DNA from: Haloarculaceae archaeon H-GB1-1
Lineage (GTDB): Archaea > Halobacteriota > Halobacteria > Halobacteriales > Haloarculaceae
DNA length: 64,000 nt
NCBI GenBank assembly: GCA_029688825.1
Contig: JARUKX010000001.1
Span: 124,001-188,000, forward strand
Direction of reading: 5' to 3'
Shown here: positions 33,329 through 41,777 of the stretch, piece by piece
Layout of the letters: every line of letters begins with the position of its first letter
Numbering within the stretch: position 1 is the stretch's first letter
Notes under the pieces: model-generated
Told to the model about the DNA's origin: nothing
The model's input: the letters and a program-made list of their open reading frames with translations, nothing else
Databases searched by the model: none
Translations under genes and position numbers: made by a program

Positions 33329-35577
33329 GACAATCGCTCCCGTTCCCGGCGCGCGTCGTCGGTCCCGTACAGTTCGACGATGGGCGCGTACGCCTCCCCC
33401 AGCGACCGCATGGCGGCCGCGGGGTTGAGGTACTCGAGGTCATCCGCGACCTGCGGCCACGGCGCTGCCTGCAGGACCTTCCGGACGAGCAGTCGTTCCT
33501 GCTGGTCCGTCAGCGCGCTCTCGTCAGCAGGGTCGACGAGATGTCGCAGTGCGAGCCGGCGGAACGGCCGCGGAGCGGTGTCGAACATGCCAGCGCCCGT
33601 CGTCGCGCCGACGACCAATCGCCACTCGGTATCGGTCAGCGCCAGCGGAATCTCGGCGTCGGTCGCCCGACACGCCTCTCGCACGACGTCGGGGTCGAGG
33701 TCCGAAAGCGGGTCGCTCAGCATCGACTCGATTCGGCGGGCGAACCACTCGCTGTGTCGTCGGGAGAGCGTCGCACCGTCCGCCGACAGCGGGTCCAGCA
33801 TGATGGCGGAGTGTTCGCCACTGGTCGCGTTCCGCGTGGTCGAGAGATGCACCGTACGGAATCCGTTCGTCCGCCAGAACCGAATGAGTTCGGGCGTCGC
33901 ACCGTAGCCCACGCCGAGCCAGTCGAGGCCCCGGTCGCGTGCTTCCGTGCGGACCGCATCGAGCAGGGCCGAGCCGAGGCCCCGCGACCTGACCGCGTGG
34001 TGGGTCGCGATACGGAGGACGCGCCAGCCGACAGTCTCGCCCGCCGACTCGTCCCGCAACTGCGTCGTCAACACGTCCGGGAGCATGTTCCCGCGGACGC
34101 GGCCGCCAGCGTACATCTCCGCCCGGAGGTCCGCCGGCAGGTCGCCCTCGCGAGCCAGCAGCGCGACCGAGGTGACGTGGCCGTCGTGGACGAGCGCGCG
34201 AACGGCGACGTTCGGTGCATCCAGCAATCGGGCGAGATCGTTCGGTTCGGTCCGGTAGTGCGCGCTCACGAGCAAGCCGAACGTCTCCGAGAGACGGTGT
34301 TCGTCGGCGAGCAGATCGGCGGACGTGAGCGACTCGTACGCGACGGTCTCGGGCGTCGCGTCCGCGACGAGCGGGTCCACAGCCGGACTCGCATCCAGCA
34401 ACAGTGCACGGAACGCCCACACCTCCAGCGGATCGCCCGCAGCGTAGCGAATCGGCTCGGTCAGCGGGACCTCGGTCACCTCGTGGTCGCTCTCGGCGAG
34501 TCGATCCCGGAACCGGACCGAGAAGCCCCGCCCCGCCCCCTCGTAGCCGTGGACGGTCGTCGCGTACGCGACCGCGGGCGCGTGGAGAAGGGCTTCCAGT
34601 TGGCGGACCGACAACGCGGCGGCTTCGTCGACGACGACCACGTCGGGGTCGTCAGGGAGCGCTTCGGCGGCGACCGGCGGTTCGTACCGAACGCATCCGT
34701 CGCAGGCGTCCAGTCGCTTCGGGGCGTCGGGTCGGTCCCGGCTATCGAGCGCGTCCAGTTCGGCCAGCACCGCATCCGCCCGAGCGAACACCTCCGCCGC
34801 GTTCCCGTAGCTCGGAGCCGTCACGAGGACGTCCCGGCCCTCGGCGGCGAGCGCGCCCGCGGCGATGCCTGCGGCGCTCGATTTCCCCCGTCCGCGGTCG
34901 GCCTCCAGAACGAGCGCCTGGCCGTCGTCCCGGAGCCGTTCGAGGTCGGCGACGGCGTCGACCTGGTCGCCGGTCAGACAGCGCGCGTACGCCGCGTCCG
35001 GAAACGCGTGCTCGCCGGGCGGCGACGGCGACGGGCGAGCGAGCCGCGGAGCCGGATGCGTCAGCCCGTTCCGCTCGACCGCCTCGGCGTCGCAGTCGAC
35101 GATTCCGATGCCCGGGTGCGCTCGGAGAAGTGTCACCAGTCGCGACCTGAAGTTCCCGGTCACGTCCGTCACGTCGAACGGGGGGACCGCCAGCGACTCC
35201 TCGAAACCACCCTGCAGGTCGGGCCACGACGAAAGCGGCGGCGTCAGCAACACCAGGAGGCCGCCGCCGTCGACCGCACCGACCGCTCGACCGAGCGCGT
35301 TCGGCCGGAGCGTCTCGCTCGCGTCGAGTACGACCGTAGTCAGCGTCCGGCCCAGCAGCTCACCAGCGTGCTTCTGGCCGTGGTGTTCACAATCGAGGAA
35401 CGGATCCGGGCCGACGAGCGCCGTCTCGGCTGCAGGACAGTCGAGTGCGTCGAGCGCTGTCCGCACCGCAGCGTGCGTGTGCGCCTGCTCTCCCGCCAGT
35501 ACGAGCACTCGTCGCTCGTTGACTGCACGGGCCTCGTCGCGAAGCGCCCGCGCGATCCTGCCGACCTCGTCGTCCAT
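33325..35577 (-). CDS. tmcA: tRNA(Met) cytidine acetyltransferase TmcA
   Basis: 750 residues from the ATG at 35577. The domain order is an N-terminal DUF1726-like region, a superfamily I helicase-like ATPase with Walker A EADRGRGKSSAAG (225-237) and Walker B DVVVVDEAAALS, a GNAT acetyltransferase with HAVRSRGLGSALLDA, and a C-terminal tRNA-binding part. It makes N4-acetylcytidine in tRNA (and in archaea often in rRNA). All catalytic motifs are intact. An almost complete open frame exists on the opposite strand but is a G+C shadow. Confidence 0.94.
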   Translation of the reverse strand: MDDEVGRIARALRDEARAVNERRVLVLAGEQAHTHAAVRTALDALDCPAAETALVGPDPFLDCEHHGQKHAGELLGRTLTTVVLDASETLRPNALGRAVGAVDGGGLLVLLTPPLSSWPDLQGGFEESLAVPPFDVTDVTGNFRSRLVTLLRAHPGIGIVDCDAEAVERNGLTHPAPRLARPSPSPPGEHAFPDAAYARCLTGDQVDAVADLERLRDDGQALVLEADRGRGKSSAAGIAAGALAAEGRDVLVTAPSYGNAAEVFARADAVLAELDALDSRDRPDAPKRLDACDGCVRYEPPVAAEALPDDPDVVVVDEAAALSVRQLEALLHAPAVAYATTVHGYEGAGRGFSVRFRDRLAESDHEVTEVPLTEPIRYAAGDPLEVWAFRALLLDASPAVDPLVADATPETVAYESLTSADLLADEHRLSETFGLLVSAHYRTEPNDLARLLDAPNVAVRALVHDGHVTSVALLAREGDLPADLRAEMYAGGRVRGNMLPDVLTTQLRDESAGETVGWRVLRIATHHAVRSRGLGSALLDAVRTEARDRGLDWLGVGYGATPELIRFWRTNGFRTVHLSTTRNATSGEHSAIMLDPLSADGATLSRRHSEWFARRIESMLSDPLSDLDPDVVREACRATDAEIPLALTDTEWRLVVGATTGAGMFDTAPRPFRRLALRHLVDPADESALTDQQERLLVRKVLQAAPWPQVADDLEYLNPAAAMRSLGEAYAPIVELYGTDDARRERERLS

Positions 35578-35614
35578 GCGCCACGGTTCGCCGCCGAGCG
35601 GAAAGGGGTTTCCG

Positions 35615-36001
35615 CTACTCCTCGTCGGGCATCCGGTACTCGCCGAAGTCCTCGACGGTCCCGACGGGCGGGGCACCGAACATGACCCAGCGATGTACCT
35701 CGTCGGTCTCGTTCAGGACGCGGCGGACGGGGTCAGGGCCGAGGCGAACGACGCCACCTGCCGGAACGTCGTGGACCGTCCCCTCGATTTCGACCTGCGC
35801 GCCGGTGGTCGTCACGTAGATCTCCTCCTGTCGCTCGTGGGTGTGTCCGGCGACCGACTGGCCGGGTTCCAACTGGACGACGTTGACGCGCATCTCCGTC
35901 GCACCCAGTGCCTCCGTCAGTTGCCAGTGTTCGACGCCGGACTCGGGGAACCGGTCGGCCTCGCCGTCGTCAGGAGTCACGATCTCGTAGTCGTCGCTCA
36001 T
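35615..36001 (-). CDS. Cupin-domain protein
   Basis: 128 residues from the ATG at 36001 (MSDDYEIVTPDDGEADRFPE). A single cupin barrel is apparent: motif 1 is the GQSVAGHTHERQEEIYVTTTG stretch, carrying the two His and the Glu metal ligands, and the motif 2 region is VPAGGVVRLGPDPVRRVLNE, which lacks the usual histidine. A mononuclear metal-binding or regulatory cupin is likely; the substrate is unknown. It is followed on the same strand by tmcA (37 bases later) and is divergent from the nitronate monooxygenase-like gene. Confidence 0.82.
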   Translation of the reverse strand: MSDDYEIVTPDDGEADRFPESGVEHWQLTEALGATEMRVNVVQLEPGQSVAGHTHERQEEIYVTTTGAQVEIEGTVHDVPAGGVVRLGPDPVRRVLNETDEVHRWVMFGAPPVGTVEDFGEYRMPDEE

Positions 36002-36109
36002 GGCGCGGGCTACGGTCGGACCGGTGATGAACGGTGGCCAGCGGACAATTTTCGCCTCGATATCGCCTCTACCCCGTGGGTTTTTGCGGTGGCGCGTATA
36101 GCCGCCCGC

Positions 36110-37126
36110 ATGCCATCGCTTCGGACGCCCCTGTGTGGGGTCCTCGACGTCGAGTATCCCGTGATACAGGCACCGGTCGGGAGCGTCTCCTGTCCCGAAC
36201 TCGCCGCCGCCGTCTCGAACGCCGGTGGACTCGGCACGCTGGCGGTGACCTGGCGGGACTTCGCGGAGACGCGCCGCGTCATCGAGGCGACGCGCGAGTT
36301 GACCGACGCGCCGTTCGGCGTCAACCTCGTCCTCGACGACGACGCCACCGTGTACGACACCGAAGCGCACGTCGAGACGTGTCTGGACGCAGGCGCACCG
36401 GTCGTCTCGTTCTCCTTCGGCGACGCCTCGCCGTACGTCGGGACCGTCCACGACGCGGGCGCGCTCGCAGCCGTCACGGTCGGCAGTGCGGCGGCGGCAG
36501 CGGACGCCGTCGATGCCGGTGCGGACGTCGTCGTCGCCCAGGGCTGGGAAGCCGGCGGCCACGTCCAGAGCGAGGTCGCGACCATGCCGCTCGTTCCGCG
36601 CGTCGCAGACGCCGTCGGGGACGTCCCAGTCGTCGCTGCCGGCGGCATCGCGGACGGTCGCGGCGTCGCCGCCGCACTCGCGCTCGGCGCGGACGGCGCG
36701 TGGCTCGGGACGCGGTTCGTCGCGACCGAGGAAGCGCACGCACACGAACGGTACAAGCGGGCGCTGGTCGAGGCGGTCGAGACCGACACGCTGCACTCCG
36801 AACTGTTCGACAAGGGATGGCCGGGAACCCCCCACCGGACGCTCCGCAACGAAACTGTCCGCGCGTGGGACGCCGCTGGGCGACCACAGTCGGGCGAGCG
36901 CCCCGGCGAAGCGGAGACGGTCGCGACGGGTCCCGCCGGCGACGTCGAGCGATACACGGACGATCCGCCGCTTCCGGAGATGGACGGCGACGTCGACGCC
37001 ATGGCCGAGTACGCCGGACAGAGTACGGGCCTCGCGAACGAGGTCCGGCCGGCTGGTGCAGTCGTCGAGTCGCTCGTCGAGGAGACGACGTTCGCCATCG
37101 ACGCAGTGGGCCGGCTCCGACGGTAG
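36110..37126 (+). CDS. Nitronate monooxygenase-like flavoenzyme
   Basis: 338 residues from the ATG at 36110. A TIM-barrel FMN enzyme: N-terminal YPVIQAPVGSVSCPELAAAV, the QGWEAGGHVQSEVATMPLVP motif containing the active-site histidine, and the phosphate-binding VPVVAAGGIADGRGVAAALA followed by ALGADGAWLGTRFVATEEA. The family oxidises alkyl nitronates such as propionate-3-nitronate or reduces 2-enoyl substrates; the exact substrate is unknown. The last ~90 residues are an acidic extension. It is divergent from the cupin gene. Confidence 0.88.
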   Translation: MPSLRTPLCGVLDVEYPVIQAPVGSVSCPELAAAVSNAGGLGTLAVTWRDFAETRRVIEATRELTDAPFGVNLVLDDDATVYDTEAHVETCLDAGAPVVSFSFGDASPYVGTVHDAGALAAVTVGSAAAAADAVDAGADVVVAQGWEAGGHVQSEVATMPLVPRVADAVGDVPVVAAGGIADGRGVAAALALGADGAWLGTRFVATEEAHAHERYKRALVEAVETDTLHSELFDKGWPGTPHRTLRNETVRAWDAAGRPQSGERPGEAETVATGPAGDVERYTDDPPLPEMDGDVDAMAEYAGQSTGLANEVRPAGAVVESLVEETTFAIDAVGRLRR

Positions 37127-37170
37127 GCGCGGCGTGCGCTCACGTCTCATGCAGGAACGGCTTCGAAAGG

Positions 37171-37180
37171 GCTTTTAGGT
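37171..37180 (+). promoter_or_regulatory. TATA-like box of the eL8 operon
   Basis: GCTTTTAGGT, the only T-rich hexamer in the spacer, would place transcription initiation near 37200 and leave a leader of about 128 bases before the eL8 start. Confidence 0.4.
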
Positions 37181-37199
37181 ACGCTGGCTCAGTCCATGT

Positions 37200-37327
37200 T
37201 ACAGCCTGCGCGGGGTTGATGATGCTCCTAGCCACATAGGACTCTCGCACCGTTCGACGGTGCCGGGGTCGCTACGACCCCGAAACGGCGGGGGAGCGCG
37301 AGCCCACGCGCAGGAGGTGATCCAATC
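37200..37327 (+). promoter_or_regulatory. Structured leader of the eL8 (L7Ae) operon with strong Shine-Dalgarno
   Basis: Three hairpins follow one another: TCCTA/TAGGA (37226-37230 with 37237-37241), a perfect 7-base-pair stem GCACCGT-TCG-ACGGTGC (37247-37263) and a perfect 7-base-pair stem GGGGTCG-CTA-CGACCCC (37265-37281). The leader ends with GGAGGTGATC at 37313-37322, fully complementary to the 16S rRNA 3' end, five bases before the ATG. L7Ae binds kink-turns, so autoregulation is possible, but no textbook kink-turn is visible. Confidence 0.55.
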
Positions 37328-37690
37328 ATGCCAGTATACGTAGACTACGACGTCCCTGCCGACCTCGAAGAAGACGCCCTGGAGGCGCTCGAGGTCGCAC
37401 GAGACACCGGATCGATTAAGAAAGGTACCAACGAGACGACCAAGGCCATCGAACGCGGCAGCGCCGAGCTCATCTTCGTCGCCGAAGACGTGACGCCCGA
37501 GGAGATCGTCATGCATCTCCCCGAGCTGGCCGACGAGAAGGACGTTCCCTTCATCTTCGTCGAAGCGCAGGACGACATCGGCCACGCCGCCGGCCTCGAA
37601 GTCGGTAGCGCCGCCGCGGCCATCGTCGACGCCGGCGAGGCGTCCGACGACGTCGAGGACATCGCCTCGAAGGTCGAGGAACTTCGATAA
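37328..37690 (+). CDS. rpl7ae: 50S ribosomal protein eL8 (L7Ae)
   Basis: 120 residues. [20 protein letters not shown] at the N-terminus, the RNA-binding [20 protein letters not shown] and the [20 protein letters not shown] segment are the L7Ae fold. In archaea the protein serves in the large ribosomal subunit, box C/D and H/ACA ribonucleoproteins and RNase P by binding kink-turns. A perfect Shine-Dalgarno sits upstream. It leads the eL8-eS28-eL24-ndk operon. Confidence 0.97.
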   Translation: MPVYVDYDVPADLEEDALEALEVARDTGSIKKGTNETTKAIERGSAELIFVAEDVTPEEIVMHLPELADEKDVPFIFVEAQDDIGHAAGLEVGSAAAAIVDAGEASDDVEDIASKVEELR

Positions 37691-37700
37691 GTGACCACCA

Positions 37701-37928
37701 ATGAGTGCTGAGGAATCCGAAGGCAGCGGCTCCACGCCTGCCGAAGTAATCGAAGTCGTGGGCCGGACGGGGATGCACGGCGAGGCCATGCAGGTCAAGT
37801 GCCGCATCCGAGAAGGCGAGAACAAGGGTCGAATCATCACCCGGAACGTTCTCGGCCCCGTCCGCGAGGGCGACGTGCTCCAGCTACGCGAGACGGCCCG
37901 TGAGGCAGACGCAATCGGAGGGCAGTAA
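37701..37928 (+). CDS. rps28e: 30S ribosomal protein eS28
   Basis: 75 residues. The conserved core [20 protein letters not shown] and [20 protein letters not shown], ending in [14 protein letters not shown], is the archaeal eS28 signature. It is a small OB-fold protein in the small-subunit head near the mRNA exit. It starts 10 bases after the eL8 stop and ends two bases before the eL24 start, so it is part of the same operon. Confidence 0.97.
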   Translation: MSAEESEGSGSTPAEVIEVVGRTGMHGEAMQVKCRIREGENKGRIITRNVLGPVREGDVLQLRETAREADAIGGQ

Positions 37929-37930
37929 CG

Positions 37931-38296
37931 ATGCCACGAACCCGAGAGTGTGACTACTGCGGGGACGACATCGAACCCGGAACGGGAACGATGTTCGTCG
38001 CCGTCGACGGTACGACCACGCACTTCTGCTCCAGCAAGTGCGAGAAGAACGCAGACCTCGGCCGCGAGGCCCGCGACCTGGAGTGGACCGACGAGGGCCA
38101 CCCCAAGGCAGGCCAGGCTGCCGAGACGGCACCGACCGAGGACGAGGAAGAGGCCGAAGCTGAGGACGAAGAGGCCGAGGCTGACGAAGCCGACGCTGAG
38201 GAGTCCGAAGCGGCCCCCGACCTCGAAGCGGCGGAAGACTCGGCCGACGAGGACGAGTCGGAAGACGAGGAAGAAGCCGAGGAGGCCGAAGCGTGA
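37931..38296 (+). CDS. rpl24e: 50S ribosomal protein eL24 with acidic tail
   Basis: 121 residues. The zinc-ribbon core is [20 protein letters not shown] with CDYC and the second pair in [15 protein letters not shown] (CxxxC). The last ~60 residues are nearly all Glu, Asp and Ala ([20 protein letters not shown] and onward), a haloarchaeal extension absent from other eL24 proteins. It overlaps the ndk gene by 4 bases. Confidence 0.95.
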   Translation: MPRTRECDYCGDDIEPGTGTMFVAVDGTTTHFCSSKCEKNADLGREARDLEWTDEGHPKAGQAAETAPTEDEEEAEAEDEEAEADEADAEESEAAPDLEAAEDSADEDESEDEEEAEEAEA

Positions 38297-38757
38297 GCGA
38301 CCTCGAACGCACCTTCGTCATGGTCAAGCCCGACGGCGTCCAGCGCGGACTCGTGGGCGACATCATCTCGCGCTTCGAGGACCGCGGGCTCACGCTGGTC
38401 GGCGCGAAGTTCATGCAGATCGACCAGGACCTCGCCGAGGAGCACTACGGCGAGCACGAGGGCAAGCCGTTCTTCGACGGGCTCGTGGACTTCATCACGT
38501 CCGGTCCCGTCATGGCGATGGTCTGGGAGGGCCAGGACGCGGTCCGACAGGTCCGCGGCATGATGGGCGAGACCGACCCCGCCGAGTCCGCACCCGGAAC
38601 CATCCGCGGTGACTACGGACTCGACCTCGGTCGGAACGTCATCCACGGCTCCGACCACGAGGACGAGGGCTCGAACGAGCGCGAAATCGATCTGTTCTTC
38701 GACGAGGACGAACTGGTCGAGTGGGAGCGCATCGACGAGACCTGGCTCTACGAATAA
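38293..38757 (+). CDS. ndk: Nucleoside diphosphate kinase
   Basis: 154 residues, GTG start at 38293 overlapping the eL24 stop (GTGA). [20 protein letters not shown] at the N-terminus, [19 protein letters not shown], and the active-site histidine in [17 protein letters not shown] are all intact. It equilibrates phosphate between nucleoside di- and triphosphates. The ribosomal-protein-plus-Ndk operon is a common archaeal arrangement. Confidence 0.97.
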   Translation: MSDLERTFVMVKPDGVQRGLVGDIISRFEDRGLTLVGAKFMQIDQDLAEEHYGEHEGKPFFDGLVDFITSGPVMAMVWEGQDAVRQVRGMMGETDPAESAPGTIRGDYGLDLGRNVIHGSDHEDEGSNEREIDLFFDEDELVEWERIDETWLYE

Positions 38758-38838
38758 CCGCAGTTCTTCTTTCGCGTTTCCGGTCGTTCGACAGTGACGA
38801 CGCCAGCCCTGCGGACCGGCGTCGCCAGTGTGGGCTGC

Positions 38839-39501
38839 TTACTCGGTGATCTCGATGGTGACGGACTCGACGTCGACGGTCTCCGGGTCGACCGGGACCG
38901 CGAGTTCGTTCACCCGCATGAACGGCGGCGTCCACGGTGGGTCGTACTGCCAGAGGAACGTCTTCCCGGTGGTCTCGACCCGGTGGTGGGCGAGCGTTTC
39001 GAGCAGGTGGCGTCGCCGTCGTGCCACGCGGCCGGTGGTGGCGAACCACGAGAAGGGCAGCACGGCCATCGTCCCGGCCGTTTCGTGTTCGATGGAGACC
39101 GCCTCGTTCGTCGGCTCGGGAGCGGTCTCCACGGTGTAGTCCGCGGGCAGGTAGAACGACATCTCGACGCCCTCCTCGACCTCGCTCGTCGACACGGGCG
39201 ACGTCATGTCGAGTTTCTCGCCGCGCGTGGTGACCGGTGCCGTCATCGAGATCTCCTCCTCGGGCTGGTTGGCACCGGAGAGATAGCGGAACAGGCGCTC
39301 GAACGCCGTCCCCTCGTCAGGCGCGGTCGTGCGCGCAACGACGAGGTCGGGGTACTCGCGAATCTCGACGTCGTCGAGGGTCCGAATCGTCGTGTAGGGG
39401 ATACGTTCGGTCCGTCGCGACAGGTATGCTCCCCAGGCGACCCAGGCGAGGCCAGCGAGTCCGGCAGTCGCAACTCCGACCTTCGTGAGGGTGCGGGTCA
39501 T
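38839..39501 (-). CDS. SOUL/heme-binding family protein, membrane-anchored
   Basis: 220 residues from the ATG at 39501 (MTRTLTKVGVATAGLAGLAW). A single N-terminal membrane segment (about 5-28) precedes a SOUL domain beginning ERIPYTTIRTLDDVEIREYP and including the MTAPVTTRGEKLDMTSPVST core and FLWQYDPPWTPPFMRVNELA, which match the family. SOUL proteins bind haem or porphyrin in eukaryotes; the archaeal role is unknown. It is convergent with ndk and divergent from rbcL. Confidence 0.88.
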   Translation of the reverse strand: MTRTLTKVGVATAGLAGLAWVAWGAYLSRRTERIPYTTIRTLDDVEIREYPDLVVARTTAPDEGTAFERLFRYLSGANQPEEEISMTAPVTTRGEKLDMTSPVSTSEVEEGVEMSFYLPADYTVETAPEPTNEAVSIEHETAGTMAVLPFSWFATTGRVARRRRHLLETLAHHRVETTGKTFLWQYDPPWTPPFMRVNELAVPVDPETVDVESVTIEITE

Positions 39502-39580
39502 GTCAGTACTACGTGAGTGCCGTGCGTATCGTTGTCGGACGTTCCCAGCCCGTGGGACTCCACGACCGCGCCGTCGTCGA

Positions 39581-39590
39581 GATTTATGTA
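39581..39590 (+). promoter_or_regulatory. TATA-like box for rbcL
   Basis: GATTTATGTA lies 24-33 bases upstream of the rbcL ATG at 39614, in the divergent spacer shared with the SOUL gene. The spacing fits a leaderless rbcL transcript. Confidence 0.5.
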
Positions 39591-39613
39591 GGAGCCCTCC
39601 GAAGGGCAAGGGT

Positions 39614-40870
39614 ATGGCTGGAATAACGTACGAGGACTTCCTCGACCTCGAGTACGAACCGGCAGCGAGCGATCTGGTGTGCACCTTCTACGTCGACCCG
39701 GCGTCGGACATGACGTGGGAGGCGGCAGCGAGTCGCGTCGCTTCCGAGAGTTCGAACGGGACGTGGGCGGAACTGCAGGTCGACGGGTCGATCACCGACC
39801 TCAGCGCGACCGCGTGCGGAATCGACGAGGACAGCGGCCACGTCACGGTCGCCTACCCCGACGAACTGTTCGAGGGCGGGTCGATGCCGCAGATCCTCTC
39901 GTGTATCGCCGGCAACATCATGGGGATGAAAGCCGTCGACGGCATCCGACTGCTCGATTGTGAGTGGCCCGAGAAACTCGCCACGTCGTTCCCCGGCCCG
40001 CAGTTCGGGACCAGCGTCCGAAACGAGATCTTCGACGCCGGTGACCGGCCCATCACGGCGACCGTCCCGAAGCCGAAAGTGGGGCTCTCGACCGATCAGC
40101 ACGCGCAGGTCGGCTACGACGCCTGGACCGGCGGCATCGACCTGCTGAAAGACGACGAGAACCTCACCGATCAGTCGTTCAACCCCTTCGAGGACCGGCT
40201 CACGGAAAGTCTCGCCCAGCGCGACCGCGCCGAGGACGAGACGGGCGAGAAGAAGAGCTACTTGCTGAACGTCACCGCTCCCGGTACCGAGATGCTCGAC
40301 CGAGTGGACATGGCCGCCGAGCACGGCTGTGAGTACGTCATGGTCGACGTCGTGACCTGCGGGTGGGCGGCCGTCCAGCAGGTCCGCGAGCGGTGTGAGG
40401 ACCACGGCCTCGCAATCCACGCTCACAGAGCCATGCACGCCGCCTTCGACCGCGTTCCGACCCAGGGCGTCTCGATGCGCGTCATCGCGCAGGTCGCCCG
40501 CCTCTGCGGCGTCGACCACATCCACACGGGCACCGCCGACCTCGGAAAGCTCGCCAACGAGGACACCGTCGGCATCAACGACTGGCTCTACTCCGACCTC
40601 TACGGCCTGCATGACGTCCTGCCGATGGCGTCGGGCGGCCTGCATCCCGGTCTCGTCCCGGAACTCGTCGAGCGGACGGGAACCAACATCGGCATCCAGG
40701 CCGGCGGGGGCATCCACGGCCACCCTGACGGTACCCACGCGGGAGCGAAGGCGCTCCGCGCTGCAGTGGAGGCCGCGACCGAAGGCGTCCCCATCGACGA
40801 GTACGCCGCCGAGCACTCGCCGGAACTGGAGGTCGCGCTGGAGAAGTGGGGCACGGAGACGCCGCGCTGA
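39614..40870 (+). CDS. rbcL: RuBisCO large subunit, form III
   Basis: 418 residues from the ATG at 39614, typical of archaeal form III. It converts ribulose-1,5-bisphosphate and CO2 into two 3-phosphoglycerate. Active-site residues are intact: ESSNGTW (45-51), KPKVGLS (153-159), the carbamylated lysine set GGIDLLKDDE (K179, D180, D181, E182), HAHRAMHAAF (H271, R272), the loop 6 GK (311-312), MASGGLHPG, and the phosphate-binding QAGGGIHGHPDGTH. In archaea form III acts in nucleotide ribose salvage; here the R15P isomerase and a sugar kinase of such a route are convergent next to it. Confidence 0.96.
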   Translation: MAGITYEDFLDLEYEPAASDLVCTFYVDPASDMTWEAAASRVASESSNGTWAELQVDGSITDLSATACGIDEDSGHVTVAYPDELFEGGSMPQILSCIAGNIMGMKAVDGIRLLDCEWPEKLATSFPGPQFGTSVRNEIFDAGDRPITATVPKPKVGLSTDQHAQVGYDAWTGGIDLLKDDENLTDQSFNPFEDRLTESLAQRDRAEDETGEKKSYLLNVTAPGTEMLDRVDMAAEHGCEYVMVDVVTCGWAAVQQVRERCEDHGLAIHAHRAMHAAFDRVPTQGVSMRVIAQVARLCGVDHIHTGTADLGKLANEDTVGINDWLYSDLYGLHDVLPMASGGLHPGLVPELVERTGTNIGIQAGGGIHGHPDGTHAGAKALRAAVEAATEGVPIDEYAAEHSPELEVALEKWGTETPR

Positions 40871-40879
40871 GTGGGGCTG

Positions 40880-41746
40880 CTATCCGAGGTAGGCGTCGAG
40901 AGCGGCCCAGTCCACCTCGGTCCGGGCACCCATCGTCTGGGCCGCGATGGCCCCACAGGCGTTCGCGGCGGCGAGTGCTGCCTCGACGTCCCCGTCCAAC
41001 CGCGCCGCCAGATAGCCCGCGGCGAAGGCGTCGCCGGCACCCGTCGTATCGACAGGGTCGACGTCGAAGCCCGCGTGGTGGAACGTCCCTTCCGGCGTGT
41101 ACGCCTGCGCGCCACCTGACCCGTGCGTAACGACCAGCGTGCGACCGGTCTCGCGGGCGATCGTCGCCGGGTCCTCGCAGTACGCGGTCGCTTCCTTCTC
41201 GTTGAGAAAGAGCAAGTCCGACTGGTCGGCGATGCGACCGTAATCGCGGTCGGCGAGGCGGCGACCGGGGGCAAAGCTGACGGAGACGCCCGACTCCACG
41301 GCGACCTCGGCGAGTCGCTCGGCCGTGGCCGGGTGCTGGCTCGTCAGGTGGAGGTGGTCCGCACGGCGGACTTTCGGTTCGTTCAGGTCGTCGGGGCGCA
41401 GCCCCTCGTTCGCACCCTCGTTCCCCAGGACCATCACCTCGCCGTCGGCGTCGACGATGAGGTACTTCACGGTGGTCTGCTCGTCGGGCACGACGACGAG
41501 GTCTGTATCGACGCCGAGTTCGTCGAGTTCGTACTCGACCAGCATACCGTGTTCGTCGTCACCGACGCTCCCGAACAGTGTCGTATCGAGGTCGAACTGT
41601 GCGAGGACCGCAGCGACGTTCGAGGCGCTGCCGCCGCCTCCCTGTCGCTGGTCGGTGATCTTCGCCTCGCCGTCGGCAGACGGAAGTCGGTCGACGTGGA
41701 GGGTGACGTCCCAGTTGACGTGGCCGGCGCAGATGACCCGAGACAT
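40880..41746 (-). CDS. PfkB-family sugar kinase (candidate ribose-1-phosphate kinase)
   Basis: 288 residues from the ATG at 41746 (MSRVICAGHVNWDVTLHVDR). PfkB motif 1 is in GGGGSASNVAAVLAQ and motif 2 in DPVDTTGAGDAFAAGYLAAR with the catalytic Asp. The gene follows the ribose-1,5-bisphosphate isomerase gene (31 bases, same strand) and converges on rbcL 9 bases away. Haloarchaea have been reported to use a PfkB-type kinase that makes ribose-1,5-bisphosphate from ribose-1-phosphate in the pentose bisphosphate pathway; by context this is a good candidate. Ribokinase or another sugar kinase remains possible. Confidence 0.85.
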   Translation of the reverse strand: MSRVICAGHVNWDVTLHVDRLPSADGEAKITDQRQGGGGSASNVAAVLAQFDLDTTLFGSVGDDEHGMLVEYELDELGVDTDLVVVPDEQTTVKYLIVDADGEVMVLGNEGANEGLRPDDLNEPKVRRADHLHLTSQHPATAERLAEVAVESGVSVSFAPGRRLADRDYGRIADQSDLLFLNEKEATAYCEDPATIARETGRTLVVTHGSGGAQAYTPEGTFHHAGFDVDPVDTTGAGDAFAAGYLAARLDGDVEAALAAANACGAIAAQTMGARTEVDWAALDAYLG

Positions 41747-41777
41747 TCGTCGTCCGAACCCACTCGCGGCTGGCACT

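Noticed and set aside
33310-35685. Open frame of 791 codons on the plus strand opposite tmcA
   Set aside because: Arg/Gln/Val-rich translation without domains, fully inside an unambiguous TmcA gene; long antisense frames are expected in high-G+C haloarchaeal DNA.
37214-37225. TTGATGATG resembling a box C of a C/D guide RNA in the eL8 leader
   Set aside because: No CTGA box D follows at a suitable distance before the gene, so a C/D RNA cannot be supported.
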